Assembly (NCBI GenBank): GCA_002428495.1
Contig: DIWR01000011.1
Location: 24,435 to 88,434 of the forward strand
Direction of reading: 5' to 3'
From: Synergistaceae bacterium UBA6101
Lineage (GTDB): Bacteria; Synergistota; Synergistia; Synergistales; Synergistaceae
DNA length: 64,000 bases
Part shown: in pieces, positions 42,834 through 50,939 of the stretch
How the letters are laid out: each line of letters opens with the position of its first letter
Numbering within the stretch: position 1 is the stretch's first letter
Translations under genes and position numbers: made by a program
Notes under the pieces: generated by a model
Databases searched by the model: none
What the model saw: only the letters and a program-made list of their open reading frames with translations
Told to the model about the DNA's origin: nothing

Positions 42834-43232
42834 TTAGTGCATGTCTATCGCGCCGGAAAGATAAAGATCGAACTTACCGGCGGTGAGAGGTCCTGTCGCG
42901 ACGGTATAGTATCCGCGGATATGCCTCTTGAGCTTCATTGCTCCGATGTCGAGCATAAATACATGGCTGTCAGCCACAAGAGCAGCTTTTCCTATTGCCG
43001 AAGTGGTATAGAGGGTCTCTACATTTTCCGAAAAAGTAACGTCATCACTGGTCTGAAGAGCGATCGTTACTGTGGCATCCTCGTCCGCTGTCGCAGTTGT
43101 ATGTACGCGGCTGCAGACAAAGAGGGGATTTCCGATTCTCAGCCCGCTCTTGCCCAGGTCAAACACGTTAGCAGACGCTGCAGATACTGTTACCGGCTGT
43201 GCTGCACTCAGCATGTTGTTCTCAATAATCAT
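42834..43232 (-). CDS. Capsid cement/decoration protein (Bbp16-like)
   Basis: A 132-aa all-beta protein (SSAASANVFDLGKSG-type start, LQTSDDVTFSENVETLYTT middle, YYTVATGPLTAGKFDLYLS end), the pattern of the Bbp16 cement family that clamps capsid subunits in BPP-1-like podoviruses. It lies 28 bp downstream of the major capsid gene. Confidence 0.75.
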   Translation of the reverse strand: MIIENNMLSAAQPVTVSAASANVFDLGKSGLRIGNPLFVCSRVHTTATADEDATVTIALQTSDDVTFSENVETLYTTSAIGKAALVADSHVFMLDIGAMKLKRHIRGYYTVATGPLTAGKFDLYLSGAIDMH

Positions 43233-43260
43233 TGTCTGTTCCTCCTTTTCTGTCCGGGGT

Positions 43261-44283
43261 CTAGGAATCGGCGTCGACTTTTTTCTCGTCGTTGCGGATC
43301 TGGTCGACCTGTTTCACCGGTACCCCACGGAACATAGTTATCGGACGGCCGTCTGCGTCTTCCTTCGTGAGGTTCATGTTCGTAAGATTGAAATACTGGC
43401 GCTCCAGCTCTTCCTTGGCATCTGCGTTCATGTACCATGCGAGCTTGCCTGTTACATTGCTCGATGCGCCGCCGGGAATGCGGTAAGTTGCCTTGCGCAT
43501 AAGCCCAACGATGTCGGGAGCTGAGGATCCGCCGAAGTTCGCGGTCTTAAGGTTCGCGATCCTTACTACCCTGCGCCAGTCGGCTACGTGGATGCCGAAC
43601 TCGGTAAGGAAGTGATCACGGAATACCTCATACATGGAATTGTCGCTGTTGACCTTAGTGACCTTGCCCAGAGGCTCGTGCTCTACGCCTATCGAAGTGC
43701 TGCCTCCGGTCGGATAGAGCCCCGTCACAAAGTCCTCGCCCCAGTTGATGAGCCATATCGACGTGTTGTCCGAATTGGCGCCGGCACCGCTGAGGACATT
43801 GTATGTCGATTTGGTCTTATCGGTAGCCTGGTGCTTGTTGTAACGGATACCCAGGCCGTTTATGCCCTCCGGCTTAGCATCGACATCTCCGTAAAAGATG
43901 ATGTCAGCCATTGACTGTGAAAGCCCCTCAATGAAAGCCTTGGCCTCGCGGAGACGGAACTTGTCCGGTGATCCTGAGCGCTTGGCTTCTGCACAGTCGA
44001 CCTCGCTGTAGGCCTCAAGCATACAGGTCGTATCAACGACAGGTATCTTAAGCGATTTTTCCGGCATGACTCCGCCGTAGAGTTTACGCAGCGTCCCGCT
44101 GGGAAGCCCCGCGCGGATCGCAGCCTTGTGGTACAGGCCGCTGTTGCATTTGATCATTGGGAGATCGTCGATTATTGCGTTGACCTGGCTCATCATCTCG
44201 ACGATAGGGATCAGTCTCCCGGATCCGTCGGTCTGTGTGGCAAGGTCGTGCAGTGTCTGATAGTTAAAGCTGATTGTAGACAT
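43261..44283 (-). CDS. Major capsid protein (HK97 fold, Bbp17/podovirus type)
   Basis: A 340-aa protein. The start MSTISFNYQTLHDLATQTDGSG, GLPSGTLRKLYGGVMPEKS and the distal GASSNVTGKLAWYMNADAKEEL are characteristic of BPP-1-like capsid proteins. It lies between scaffold and cement genes. The strong ribosome site is GGAGG, as expected for the most abundant virion protein. Confidence 0.85.
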   Translation of the reverse strand: MSTISFNYQTLHDLATQTDGSGRLIPIVEMMSQVNAIIDDLPMIKCNSGLYHKAAIRAGLPSGTLRKLYGGVMPEKSLKIPVVDTTCMLEAYSEVDCAEAKRSGSPDKFRLREAKAFIEGLSQSMADIIFYGDVDAKPEGINGLGIRYNKHQATDKTKSTYNVLSGAGANSDNTSIWLINWGEDFVTGLYPTGGSTSIGVEHEPLGKVTKVNSDNSMYEVFRDHFLTEFGIHVADWRRVVRIANLKTANFGGSSAPDIVGLMRKATYRIPGGASSNVTGKLAWYMNADAKEELERQYFNLTNMNLTKEDADGRPITMFRGVPVKQVDQIRNDEKKVDADS

Positions 44284-44296
44284 TTACAATACCTCC

Positions 44297-45007
44297 TTAT
44301 TTTTTTTCGCCGCCGAAGAGAAGCTTTGCAACCTCTTCCTCGGTCAATTTTTTATTTGGATCTTTAAAATTGCCGGACTGGTCATCCGGCTGATGGTCAT
44401 CGTCCAGCAGCTTTCCCACCTTCCAGCAAAATCTGATCAACTCTGGGTGGTTCCCCAGACCGCTCTCGTTAAGATGTTTTGTAAGCTCCGGAGTCCCGAA
44501 GGAATCCAGGGCCTTCTTAGCAAGAGCGATATTCTCGCTGAACTTTGCGCCGCCATATTCCTTATCGGTCTCGGCTGATTGCTTCCACTCTTCTGAGATC
44601 TGAGCGGATCTCTCGTTGTGGACCTGGATCGCCTTCTGGGTCAGCTGGATATAATGGTCGACAAGTTTTTGCGCCTTGTCTTGGGACAGTCCGAGTTCCT
44701 TGGCTACGCCGCCGAATTCGCCCGCAAGCTTCTCGTCGTACTCATAACCCTCCGGTAGGGAGAATTTTTCGTACGCTTCCGGAGCCTTGCCGTCAGCATT
44801 ATCGTCACCGGCCTTCGCCTTATCCTCAGCTTTCCCGTCCTCCTGATCTTTTACTGCGTCCTTATTATCGTGACCTTCGGCCCCTTGGCCCTCTGCTGCT
44901 TTAGGATCCTTCGTCTTATCCGCATCGTTCTGCAGCTGCTCTTTCACTCCGGGATCGGTGTTTTCTCCCTGTCCGGGAGTGCGGTTATCGTCATCTGCCA
45001 TTGCCAT
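44297..45007 (-). CDS. Scaffolding protein
   Basis: A 236-aa, very acidic and Asp/Glu/Lys/Gln-rich N-terminal 90 residues, then a helical segment (ELGLSQDKAQKLVDHYIQLT) and a basic C-terminus (NKKLTEEEVAKLLFGGEKK) that would bind capsid. Low-complexity acidic scaffolds directly upstream of the capsid gene are standard. It overlaps the Bbp19-like gene by 17 bp. Confidence 0.75.
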   Translation of the reverse strand: MAMADDDNRTPGQGENTDPGVKEQLQNDADKTKDPKAAEGQGAEGHDNKDAVKDQEDGKAEDKAKAGDDNADGKAPEAYEKFSLPEGYEYDEKLAGEFGGVAKELGLSQDKAQKLVDHYIQLTQKAIQVHNERSAQISEEWKQSAETDKEYGGAKFSENIALAKKALDSFGTPELTKHLNESGLGNHPELIRFCWKVGKLLDDDHQPDDQSGNFKDPNKKLTEEEVAKLLFGGEKK

Positions 45008-45311
45008 TTGCTTTTCTCTCCTTTCGTTTTTTATCCTCCTGCTGCATCAATAAAAAGGCTTCCGGTTTAGCGTCCATAACGTATGCCAGTACCCGAAGCC
45101 CTATATTCCTTGCGCCCTCATTGAAGAATGTCGTACTGTTGCCGGTGAAGCTAGTGCGGTAGACCCCCGCCATGTCCAGTATCCACCAGACGAACCGGCG
45201 GCCCTGGACTGAACTTAAGACATGCCTTACATCATTAAGGAATACCTCCCGTTCAAGCTTTTCTGCATCAAGCCGCTTCTCCTGCTCAGCTTCCTTGCTT
45301 AATCTGCTCAC
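44991..45311 (-). CDS. Bbp19-like phage protein
   Basis: A 106-aa protein. LNDVRHVLSSVQGRRFVWWILDMAGVYRTSF is the conserved Bbp19 domain, found between portal and scaffold in BPP-1-like phages. The function is unknown. Basic C-terminus. It overlaps both neighbours slightly. Confidence 0.75.
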   Translation of the reverse strand: MSRLSKEAEQEKRLDAEKLEREVFLNDVRHVLSSVQGRRFVWWILDMAGVYRTSFTGNSTTFFNEGARNIGLRVLAYVMDAKPEAFLLMQQEDKKRKERKANGNGR

Positions 45312-46975
45312 ATGAGACCACCACCGGACATGTCCATAAGTGCCTCAAGCGCGTTTTTGTCTCCTACAGGAGTCTCAGACAGAGACTTGGCCCCATCGGC
45401 CATTGCCTGCCCCTGCGCCAGTGCCTGCTGCTGTGCTGCCTGCTGCGCTTTTACCTGGCGTATCTTAGCAACCTCTTCGTCCGATACAATTATTCCGGGA
45501 GCTATCCCCAACATCCTTGCAGCCTCATCGATATACTGATCCGCGTCCAGCTTGTCTATCACTTCAGTCTTGCCGATGCTGATAAGGCTTCCGATATTGG
45601 AGACAAGTTCATTCATTGCAGAGAGCCCTATCATCTTCTGAGCCTGAGCAAGAATAGAAATGTAATCCACCTGGAGAGGGATCCCTTCAAGCTCTTCCGG
45701 AGGCGGGGGAATAAGCCCGGCCTTTAGTGCAATATCGAAGGTAAGGTCGATGCATGGATCCAGCATCTCGCTCTTGGTCCGTTCTATAACCGGTCCCAGC
45801 ATTATCAGTTTCTCGCCTTCCTTGGCCGCGACCTCCCTTGCTGTTACCCCGGAGCGGTCCATAGTCGAGATCATCAAAAAGAGGTCGTTGAAAAATACTG
45901 TCTTGATCTGGTTCTCTATCTTTGCGACCTTTGCTTCAAGAGCCTGTACCGGCGGGTTCATGTTCTCGTATAAAGATCTGAGCCCCTTGGATCCCTGCTG
46001 CTCATCGTAGTAGGATATTCCTCCGGGCAGCGTATCAATTTTGCCCTCGGCCGACGATGGAGCTATGATCGGCGGATCCACTGTCCGGTCGAATCCCAGG
46101 TTAATGGATTCCTCCAGCTTCATAAGCATTTTGCAGTCAGGCAGCGCGGTCCAGGCAGGAGATCTCGCATAGACCTTATTGTCTGCCGTCTGCCATCTGG
46201 GACAGAGGATCGGGAATATCTCATGTCCACCTATGCGCAGGAACTCTCTGGAGTTACCTGAACCTTCCCACCAATATGCTGTAAATGCTTTGCCCCTCCA
46301 GTCATATGCTCCCTTTTCCACTCTTCTGTTGGGCTCGATAAGCTGCATGACCTTCCACTTTATGAAGTAATCGCCGCGGTCGTATGAGTTGCGCACCGCA
46401 GCTGATACCTTTTTATAGCCGAACTCCTCCACCATCTGAGAAGTAGTCATCTGCCATTCCCTGGCAAAGGTATCGACCCTTCCGGACGAGTCGTTGCTTA
46501 TCCAGTAGGCTCCGGCAGAGTACGGCCTGCAGCGGATGACATGATTGAAGTCCGGGAATATCGACATTGCGCCGGTGCCGGGTCCTCCGAGCTGGCCATA
46601 TAAGCCCTGCGTCGAATCATAAAAATTAGACTTGGTGTATATAAGGTACATTATGTCCTGGACCTTTTTGAGCCATGTCTGAACCGGCGGGAACTCAGCC
46701 AGACTTATGTCCGGGACGTCCAGCCTAAACCATGGACGCGACGGAGATGTAAGCCCGGCCTGCATGCCGGAAGCTAATACCCTGTGCGCTACACTTGGAA
46801 CTGAGTTGAGGATAGCATCGTCCTCACTATCGATATTTTTGGACACGTCTTCGTAAAATGCAGTAGTTCCAGGACATATATAGTCCTCTATATCCCTCCA
46901 CTTGTTCTCATAAAGAAGCCGGTCTGCCTTAAGTCCAGCGATTCTGGCCGTTGCTTTTTCTACGGTCATGCTCAT
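45308..46975 (-). CDS. Portal (head-to-tail connector) protein
   Basis: About 555 aa from the ATG at 46975, which falls 1 bp after the stop of the small preceding ORF; a longer frame begins at 47014 but would overlap that ORF. The sequence LLYENKWRDIEDYICPGTT ... RMASGMQAGLTSPSRPWFRL-type is the podovirus head-tail connector signature. C-terminal Gln/Ala-rich segment. It forms the dodecameric DNA gate. Confidence 0.85.
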   Translation of the reverse strand: MSMTVEKATARIAGLKADRLLYENKWRDIEDYICPGTTAFYEDVSKNIDSEDDAILNSVPSVAHRVLASGMQAGLTSPSRPWFRLDVPDISLAEFPPVQTWLKKVQDIMYLIYTKSNFYDSTQGLYGQLGGPGTGAMSIFPDFNHVIRCRPYSAGAYWISNDSSGRVDTFAREWQMTTSQMVEEFGYKKVSAAVRNSYDRGDYFIKWKVMQLIEPNRRVEKGAYDWRGKAFTAYWWEGSGNSREFLRIGGHEIFPILCPRWQTADNKVYARSPAWTALPDCKMLMKLEESINLGFDRTVDPPIIAPSSAEGKIDTLPGGISYYDEQQGSKGLRSLYENMNPPVQALEAKVAKIENQIKTVFFNDLFLMISTMDRSGVTAREVAAKEGEKLIMLGPVIERTKSEMLDPCIDLTFDIALKAGLIPPPPEELEGIPLQVDYISILAQAQKMIGLSAMNELVSNIGSLISIGKTEVIDKLDADQYIDEAARMLGIAPGIIVSDEEVAKIRQVKAQQAAQQQALAQGQAMADGAKSLSETPVGDKNALEALMDMSGGGLM

Positions 46976-46976
46976 G

Positions 46977-47189
46977 TTATTGACCCAGCAGCGTCTTTTT
47001 TTCGCCGGGAGCAATGCCTAGATCTGATGATCCTGTAAGGATCGTCTGGCTCTTCCCGATCGATGCTGCTTTCTTCTTTCTGGCGTCATCTCGTGCGCCT
47101 GTCTCTGCTTCCCCGCTCAATTTAGTGGGCTCGGATATCTGAGGTGCTATAGGTGCCGGGTCCGGCACTTTGGGAGTGCTAAAACACAT
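46977..47189 (-). CDS. Small phage protein between terminase and portal
   Basis: 70 aa from the ATG at 47189, which has GGAGG 8 bp upstream. It begins MCFSTPKVPDPAPIAPQ, a proline-rich start common to small podovirus ORFs beside the portal, and is basic in the middle (DDARKKKAA). The function is unknown. Confidence 0.6.
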   Translation of the reverse strand: MCFSTPKVPDPAPIAPQISEPTKLSGEAETGARDDARKKKAASIGKSQTILTGSSDLGIAPGEKKTLLGQ

Positions 47190-47224
47190 GCGTTCGTCCT
47201 CCTTTCTTAATACATTTATAAATT

Positions 47225-48784
47225 TCACCTCTTCCTCCCAAGAGGTTTATATTGACGTGACTTCATCTGCAGCGGTCGGTATTCATCAGCAGACCTGACC
47301 GACCTGTTTAATGTAATAACGTCCTGCGGCGGTACCGGCATGGCAAAGGTAAGAGCCAGCGCATCCGCATCGTCCGGAGACCGGCCCAGCTTCTCTTTAA
47401 TGTCTTCCTTTTTTTCCAGGGTTATCTGTGATTTATTGTTGAAGAAGTAATCGATCGCCATAAGATCCTCGGAGATGTATTCAGCGTCTTCTCCCTTATA
47501 GGGAAGGCAGCCTCCGTCCACCAGCCACTCTTTCAGCTCGCCGTACATTTCGCAGCGCTTGTTTGGATAGACGATTTCCTTTATGGCCTTCTCTCCGAAG
47601 TTGACAGGGAATATTTTCCTGCGTCCAAGGTTGACAAGAATGTCATATACTCCTGCACCAAGCCCTCCCGATATGTCGATGAATACCGCTGCAGGTTTAT
47701 CCTGGTCCATATGCTGCATAAGGAGATTGGCCAGCCGGACCGTATCGTATCCGTTGACGCTGAATTTTCGTTTTGTATATATTCCGCGCCGGATCCAGAG
47801 CACTGAATTGTCATCCCCGAATCTTGCAACGTCCAGACCGAATATGAGAGGCAGTCCCGTAAGATCCGATTCGATAAGGCTTTTAGCTCGTTCTTTCGCA
47901 GCGTCGATAAGATCCATGCTGATATACTGTGATACGGAAGCAGACGGGAATTCCCCGCGTACACGGACCTTGATGAAGTCGCTGTCGATCCCGTACCGTT
48001 CGATCTGTGCTGCTATCAGTTCCTTGTTGGTCATCTTCGCTGTCCGTGAATCTATCTTTTTATGGTGCCAGTATTTGGAATCCTTATAGAAGCAATCATG
48101 GAACCGGCCATCATTGCGGGTCGGGTTCCCGAATGCGAACCAGAGGATCTCAGTGTTCTTATCCGTCAGAGCGCCTTCCGTTACTTCCCAGATAATAGGA
48201 GGTATAGCCGAAGCTTCATCAAAGATAATAAGTATCCTGCGATTCTGATTATGCAGCCCGGCGAATGCCTCAGACTTTTCCTTGCTCCATGGAATCGCGT
48301 CAATGCGCCAGGTCTTTTCGTGTCCGGTATCCCGGCTGAAGAGCGAAGTAGCTGTGAGCTCAAACCAGTGTTTGTTAATACACATCGAGTACCACTTCGC
48401 AAGCTCGGCCCATGTTTTGGTTGTAAGCTGCGTCTGTGTATTAGCTGTAACTACGCCCCGTGTATCCGGCATGGTGGACATTGCCCAAAATATGATTATG
48501 CAGACCAAAGCCGTTTTGCCAATTCCATGTCCGCTCGAAACAGCTATCTGTATTGCCGTGTTAAGAGCGTCGTCTATGGATATTTGCCCGCTCTGGAGAC
48601 GCCTGCCAACCTCTTCCAGTATCTCTTTCTGCCATTCGTCCGGCCCGTCAAATTTTTCAAGCGGTCCCGGTTTCCCCCAGGGAAATGCAAAAATAGCATA
48701 TCCCCATGGATCATATGCAAAGCCAGCAATTTCATTTATAAGATCATTTTCATATTCGACGTCACTCTTTATTGGCTCTTGCAT
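47225..48784 (-). CDS. Terminase large subunit
   Basis: About 519 aa from the ATG at 48784. Walker A is SGHGIGKT (84-91) and Walker B/catalytic is IIFDEA (186-191). The C-terminal RuvC-like nuclease begins at FGLDVARFGDD. It powers DNA packaging with the portal. It overlaps the small-subunit stop by 23 bp. Confidence 0.9.
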   Translation of the reverse strand: MQEPIKSDVEYENDLINEIAGFAYDPWGYAIFAFPWGKPGPLEKFDGPDEWQKEILEEVGRRLQSGQISIDDALNTAIQIAVSSGHGIGKTALVCIIIFWAMSTMPDTRGVVTANTQTQLTTKTWAELAKWYSMCINKHWFELTATSLFSRDTGHEKTWRIDAIPWSKEKSEAFAGLHNQNRRILIIFDEASAIPPIIWEVTEGALTDKNTEILWFAFGNPTRNDGRFHDCFYKDSKYWHHKKIDSRTAKMTNKELIAAQIERYGIDSDFIKVRVRGEFPSASVSQYISMDLIDAAKERAKSLIESDLTGLPLIFGLDVARFGDDNSVLWIRRGIYTKRKFSVNGYDTVRLANLLMQHMDQDKPAAVFIDISGGLGAGVYDILVNLGRRKIFPVNFGEKAIKEIVYPNKRCEMYGELKEWLVDGGCLPYKGEDAEYISEDLMAIDYFFNNKSQITLEKKEDIKEKLGRSPDDADALALTFAMPVPPQDVITLNRSVRSADEYRPLQMKSRQYKPLGRKR

Positions 48785-49412
48785 CGCTGACTCTCTTTCT
48801 CGCTTCATCCAGACGCTCAGCAATGGATACATTTACCTGGACATCTGACTGCTTAATCCCGGTTATTTCCGCAAGAAGCTTTGCTGCTGCGACTGGATCA
48901 TGAAGATCTACCTCAATACATGATTCCGCTTCTTTTGTAGCCTGTTTTATTTTTAGGGACTTAATGGCAGATGTAGTTTCTTCTCCCATGCCGGAGGTCG
49001 GAGCTATAAGGAGATCTCCGAAGTCGATCATGCTCTGGCCGCCGTGTAGTTCGGCAAGATCTTTTAAAATTTCGTCTCTATTTGGATCAGTGCGGTCAGG
49101 TGAGATCTGTACCACGTCCGTTACATGGGTGGATACGATCCCTGTGAGTCGTCTCATTATCATTTCGCGTATGTTTTCTTTGTCGTAGCCTGATTTTTCT
49201 AAGGCTTCACGGCGCAATTCCCTGATCCTGGCCTTAATGTTAGCACGTGTTAGCAGTCTCGATGCTGTAATACGAGCACTTCCGGCAGCATAACCGGCAC
49301 GGACGGCCGCAGCGCTTGCATTGGACTTGGGATCTGATACATACTCCAGGCAGAATCTTTCCTGCATCTCGTTTAAGATAAAATCATTCTCAGCTTCTTT
49401 GATTTCAGCCAT
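48762..49412 (-). CDS. Terminase small subunit
   Basis: 216 aa from the ATG at 49412, which has an AGGCGGTG site. The N-terminal helix-turn-helix block (LNEMQERFCLEYVSDPKSNASAA and AAVRAGY) is the Terminase_2/XtmA DNA-recognition domain. The C-terminus is helical (AAKLLAEITGIKQSDVQV). It recognises the packaging site. It is the first gene of the packaging module, after a terminator. Confidence 0.88.
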   Translation of the reverse strand: MAEIKEAENDFILNEMQERFCLEYVSDPKSNASAAAVRAGYAAGSARITASRLLTRANIKARIRELRREALEKSGYDKENIREMIMRRLTGIVSTHVTDVVQISPDRTDPNRDEILKDLAELHGGQSMIDFGDLLIAPTSGMGEETTSAIKSLKIKQATKEAESCIEVDLHDPVAAAKLLAEITGIKQSDVQVNVSIAERLDEARKRVSDARANKE

Positions 49413-49451
49413 CCGGTTCACCGCCTTTTGTTGGATTATGAACATAAAAAT

Positions 49452-49478
49452 AGAGCCGCCCCTCGGAGGAACGACTCT
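49452..49478 (-). terminator. Terminator between the 150-aa gene and the terminase genes
   Basis: A 12-13-bp stem with three G-U pairs and a short loop, followed by a run of U on minus. It separates the regulatory region from the packaging operon. Confidence 0.7.
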
Positions 49479-49533
49479 TTATGATTTTTGAGTTATTTGG
49501 GTCAACTGTAGTGGTTAGAAATCTTATAACATC

Positions 49534-49986
49534 TTACCTTACGGTGATCAAACCTTCCCACCATTGGGAACCGGTCGGAATGAACGCTACTACGGTATCG
49601 TGACCGCACTGCTCATGGTCGAATATTGCAACGTCTATTTCTTCTGCAACTTGTTTCCAATCCACCGATCTCGCCGTTTTTATGCCGCAATCGCATTCAC
49701 TTGCTCCTAAAAAAGCCCCGCAGAAACGGCAATATTTAACTCCGGCTGATGCCTTATATTCCACGGTATAACGGTCATCTTCGCTGCTCGTAAAGATTGT
49801 TACAAGCACAAAGTTCCCAATGTCTGGGTTGAAATGATGTTCTAGAATTTTTATAATACGTGCTCCCTTTGCAAAATCTGGTGCCGGCGCTACAAGCCAG
49901 TCACTGTCTGGGATGCCTGGCTCACCGATCCATATTAGGTTTTTTTCGTGGGGTCTTTGCAGTACTTCTGTCTCTCTGCTGGTCAT
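49534..49986 (-). CDS. Hypothetical phage protein with zinc-ribbon-like motif
   Basis: A 150-aa protein. The central YCRFCGAFLGASECDCG stretch, two CxxC/CxC-type pairs, suggests a small zinc ribbon. The rest shows no known family to me. It has its own strong site (GGGGAGGG) and lies alone between two terminator/intergenic regions, so it may be a regulator or late-early switch protein. Confidence 0.5.
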   Translation of the reverse strand: MTSRETEVLQRPHEKNLIWIGEPGIPDSDWLVAPAPDFAKGARIIKILEHHFNPDIGNFVLVTIFTSSEDDRYTVEYKASAGVKYCRFCGAFLGASECDCGIKTARSVDWKQVAEEIDVAIFDHEQCGHDTVVAFIPTGSQWWEGLITVR

Positions 49987-50108
49987 AATTTACCCTCCCC
50001 TAATAATCTGTAAATTGGTTCGATCATAGTGATTTTAACAGATTTAGACGGTGTTGGGAACGGCGTACATTGTGAATATATTTCATTAGTATGGTATTGG
50101 TTAGGAAA

Positions 50109-50585
50109 TTATGCGCTGTAAAGTAAACGAATTGCTTTAGAGAGTTCATTATGTTCCCTTTCCCGCCAGGCATCTACATCGGAAATAATGTCCATGCAGA
50201 CACGTTTAAGTTTATAAAGAGCTGCGGCTTTGAGCCTTTGTATATATCTGTATGAAAAATCCAGTTCGATCGTCATCTCTGCGATCTCCATGTCGTCCCA
50301 ATAGTATAAAGCAACAACACGGCTCTCCGGAGGAGTCAGTTCACGATATGCAGGATAAAAAGTATCTACGATCCGCTGCAGCTTCCTGTAATAACGTTCA
50401 TCCATTGCCTTGAGGAAGCGCTCCTGTGCAGGAGATGAACTTCCGCCGTCTACCCTGGGTTCTCCGTTGCTGCCGGGTGAGATGGACATGATCTCAAGCC
50501 AGTATTTGCGGTCCTGCATGTCGCGGTTAATTGCAGGAAAATCCCTTATTACTCCCTCAACAAGTAAAATCTCTCCACGTTTCAT
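50109..50585 (-). CDS. Phage late-gene regulator (ArpU/RinA/DUF1492-like, sigma region-4-like)
   Basis: A 158-aa protein. The C-terminal half (LTPPESRVVALYYWDDMEIAE and the helix-turn-helix FSYRYIQRLKAAALYKLKR) matches the sigma-70 region-4-like fold of ArpU/RinA/DUF1492 proteins, which activate late operons. Placed just upstream of the packaging genes and beside the iteron region. Strong GGAGG site. Confidence 0.65.
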   Translation of the reverse strand: MKRGEILLVEGVIRDFPAINRDMQDRKYWLEIMSISPGSNGEPRVDGGSSSPAQERFLKAMDERYYRKLQRIVDTFYPAYRELTPPESRVVALYYWDDMEIAEMTIELDFSYRYIQRLKAAALYKLKRVCMDIISDVDAWREREHNELSKAIRLLYSA

Positions 50586-50610
50586 TGCCTTACCTCCTTT
50601 TTTGAATCAC

Positions 50611-50924
50611 TGCTGACAGTGCTTTTGCTGTCAGCCTGCTGTCAGCCGGTACTGTCAGCCGTGTAAAACATTGATATTACTGAATAAATTGACCTCGGCT
50701 GACAGGCTGACAGTAAAACTGTATATATTTGATTATCTTTAATAAGAATTAAATTTATTTATAAATATATATATAAATAGCGGGGTACTGTCAGCCAAGA
50801 GGGTACAGATATAGCTATAGCAAGGGTTTACGAAGGCTGACAGTACATTTTCTGCTGTCAGCCATGTATTTCATAAACCTTTGATATGACTGGTTTATCG
50901 TGGCTGACAGCAACAGGCTGACAG
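50611..50924. repeat. Iteron cluster with AT-rich core: candidate phage replication origin
   Basis: Eleven copies of GGCTGACAG or its complement lie in 314 bp. Ten are exact (50628, 50639, 50652, 50697, 50705, 50788, 50835, 50855, 50902, 50916, 9 bp each) and one has a mismatch (50611). Several extend to GGCTGACAGTAC. They face both ways around an almost pure A/T stretch (50714-50780), the look of an unwinding element. No ORF spans it. It lies immediately after the primase-helicase gene. Confidence 0.8.
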
Positions 50925-50939
50925 TACCTGTTATTGCCT

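Noticed and set aside
50611..50924. CRISPR array
   Set aside because: The repeats are 9 bp, lie in both orientations and have irregular spacing; no cas genes are nearby.
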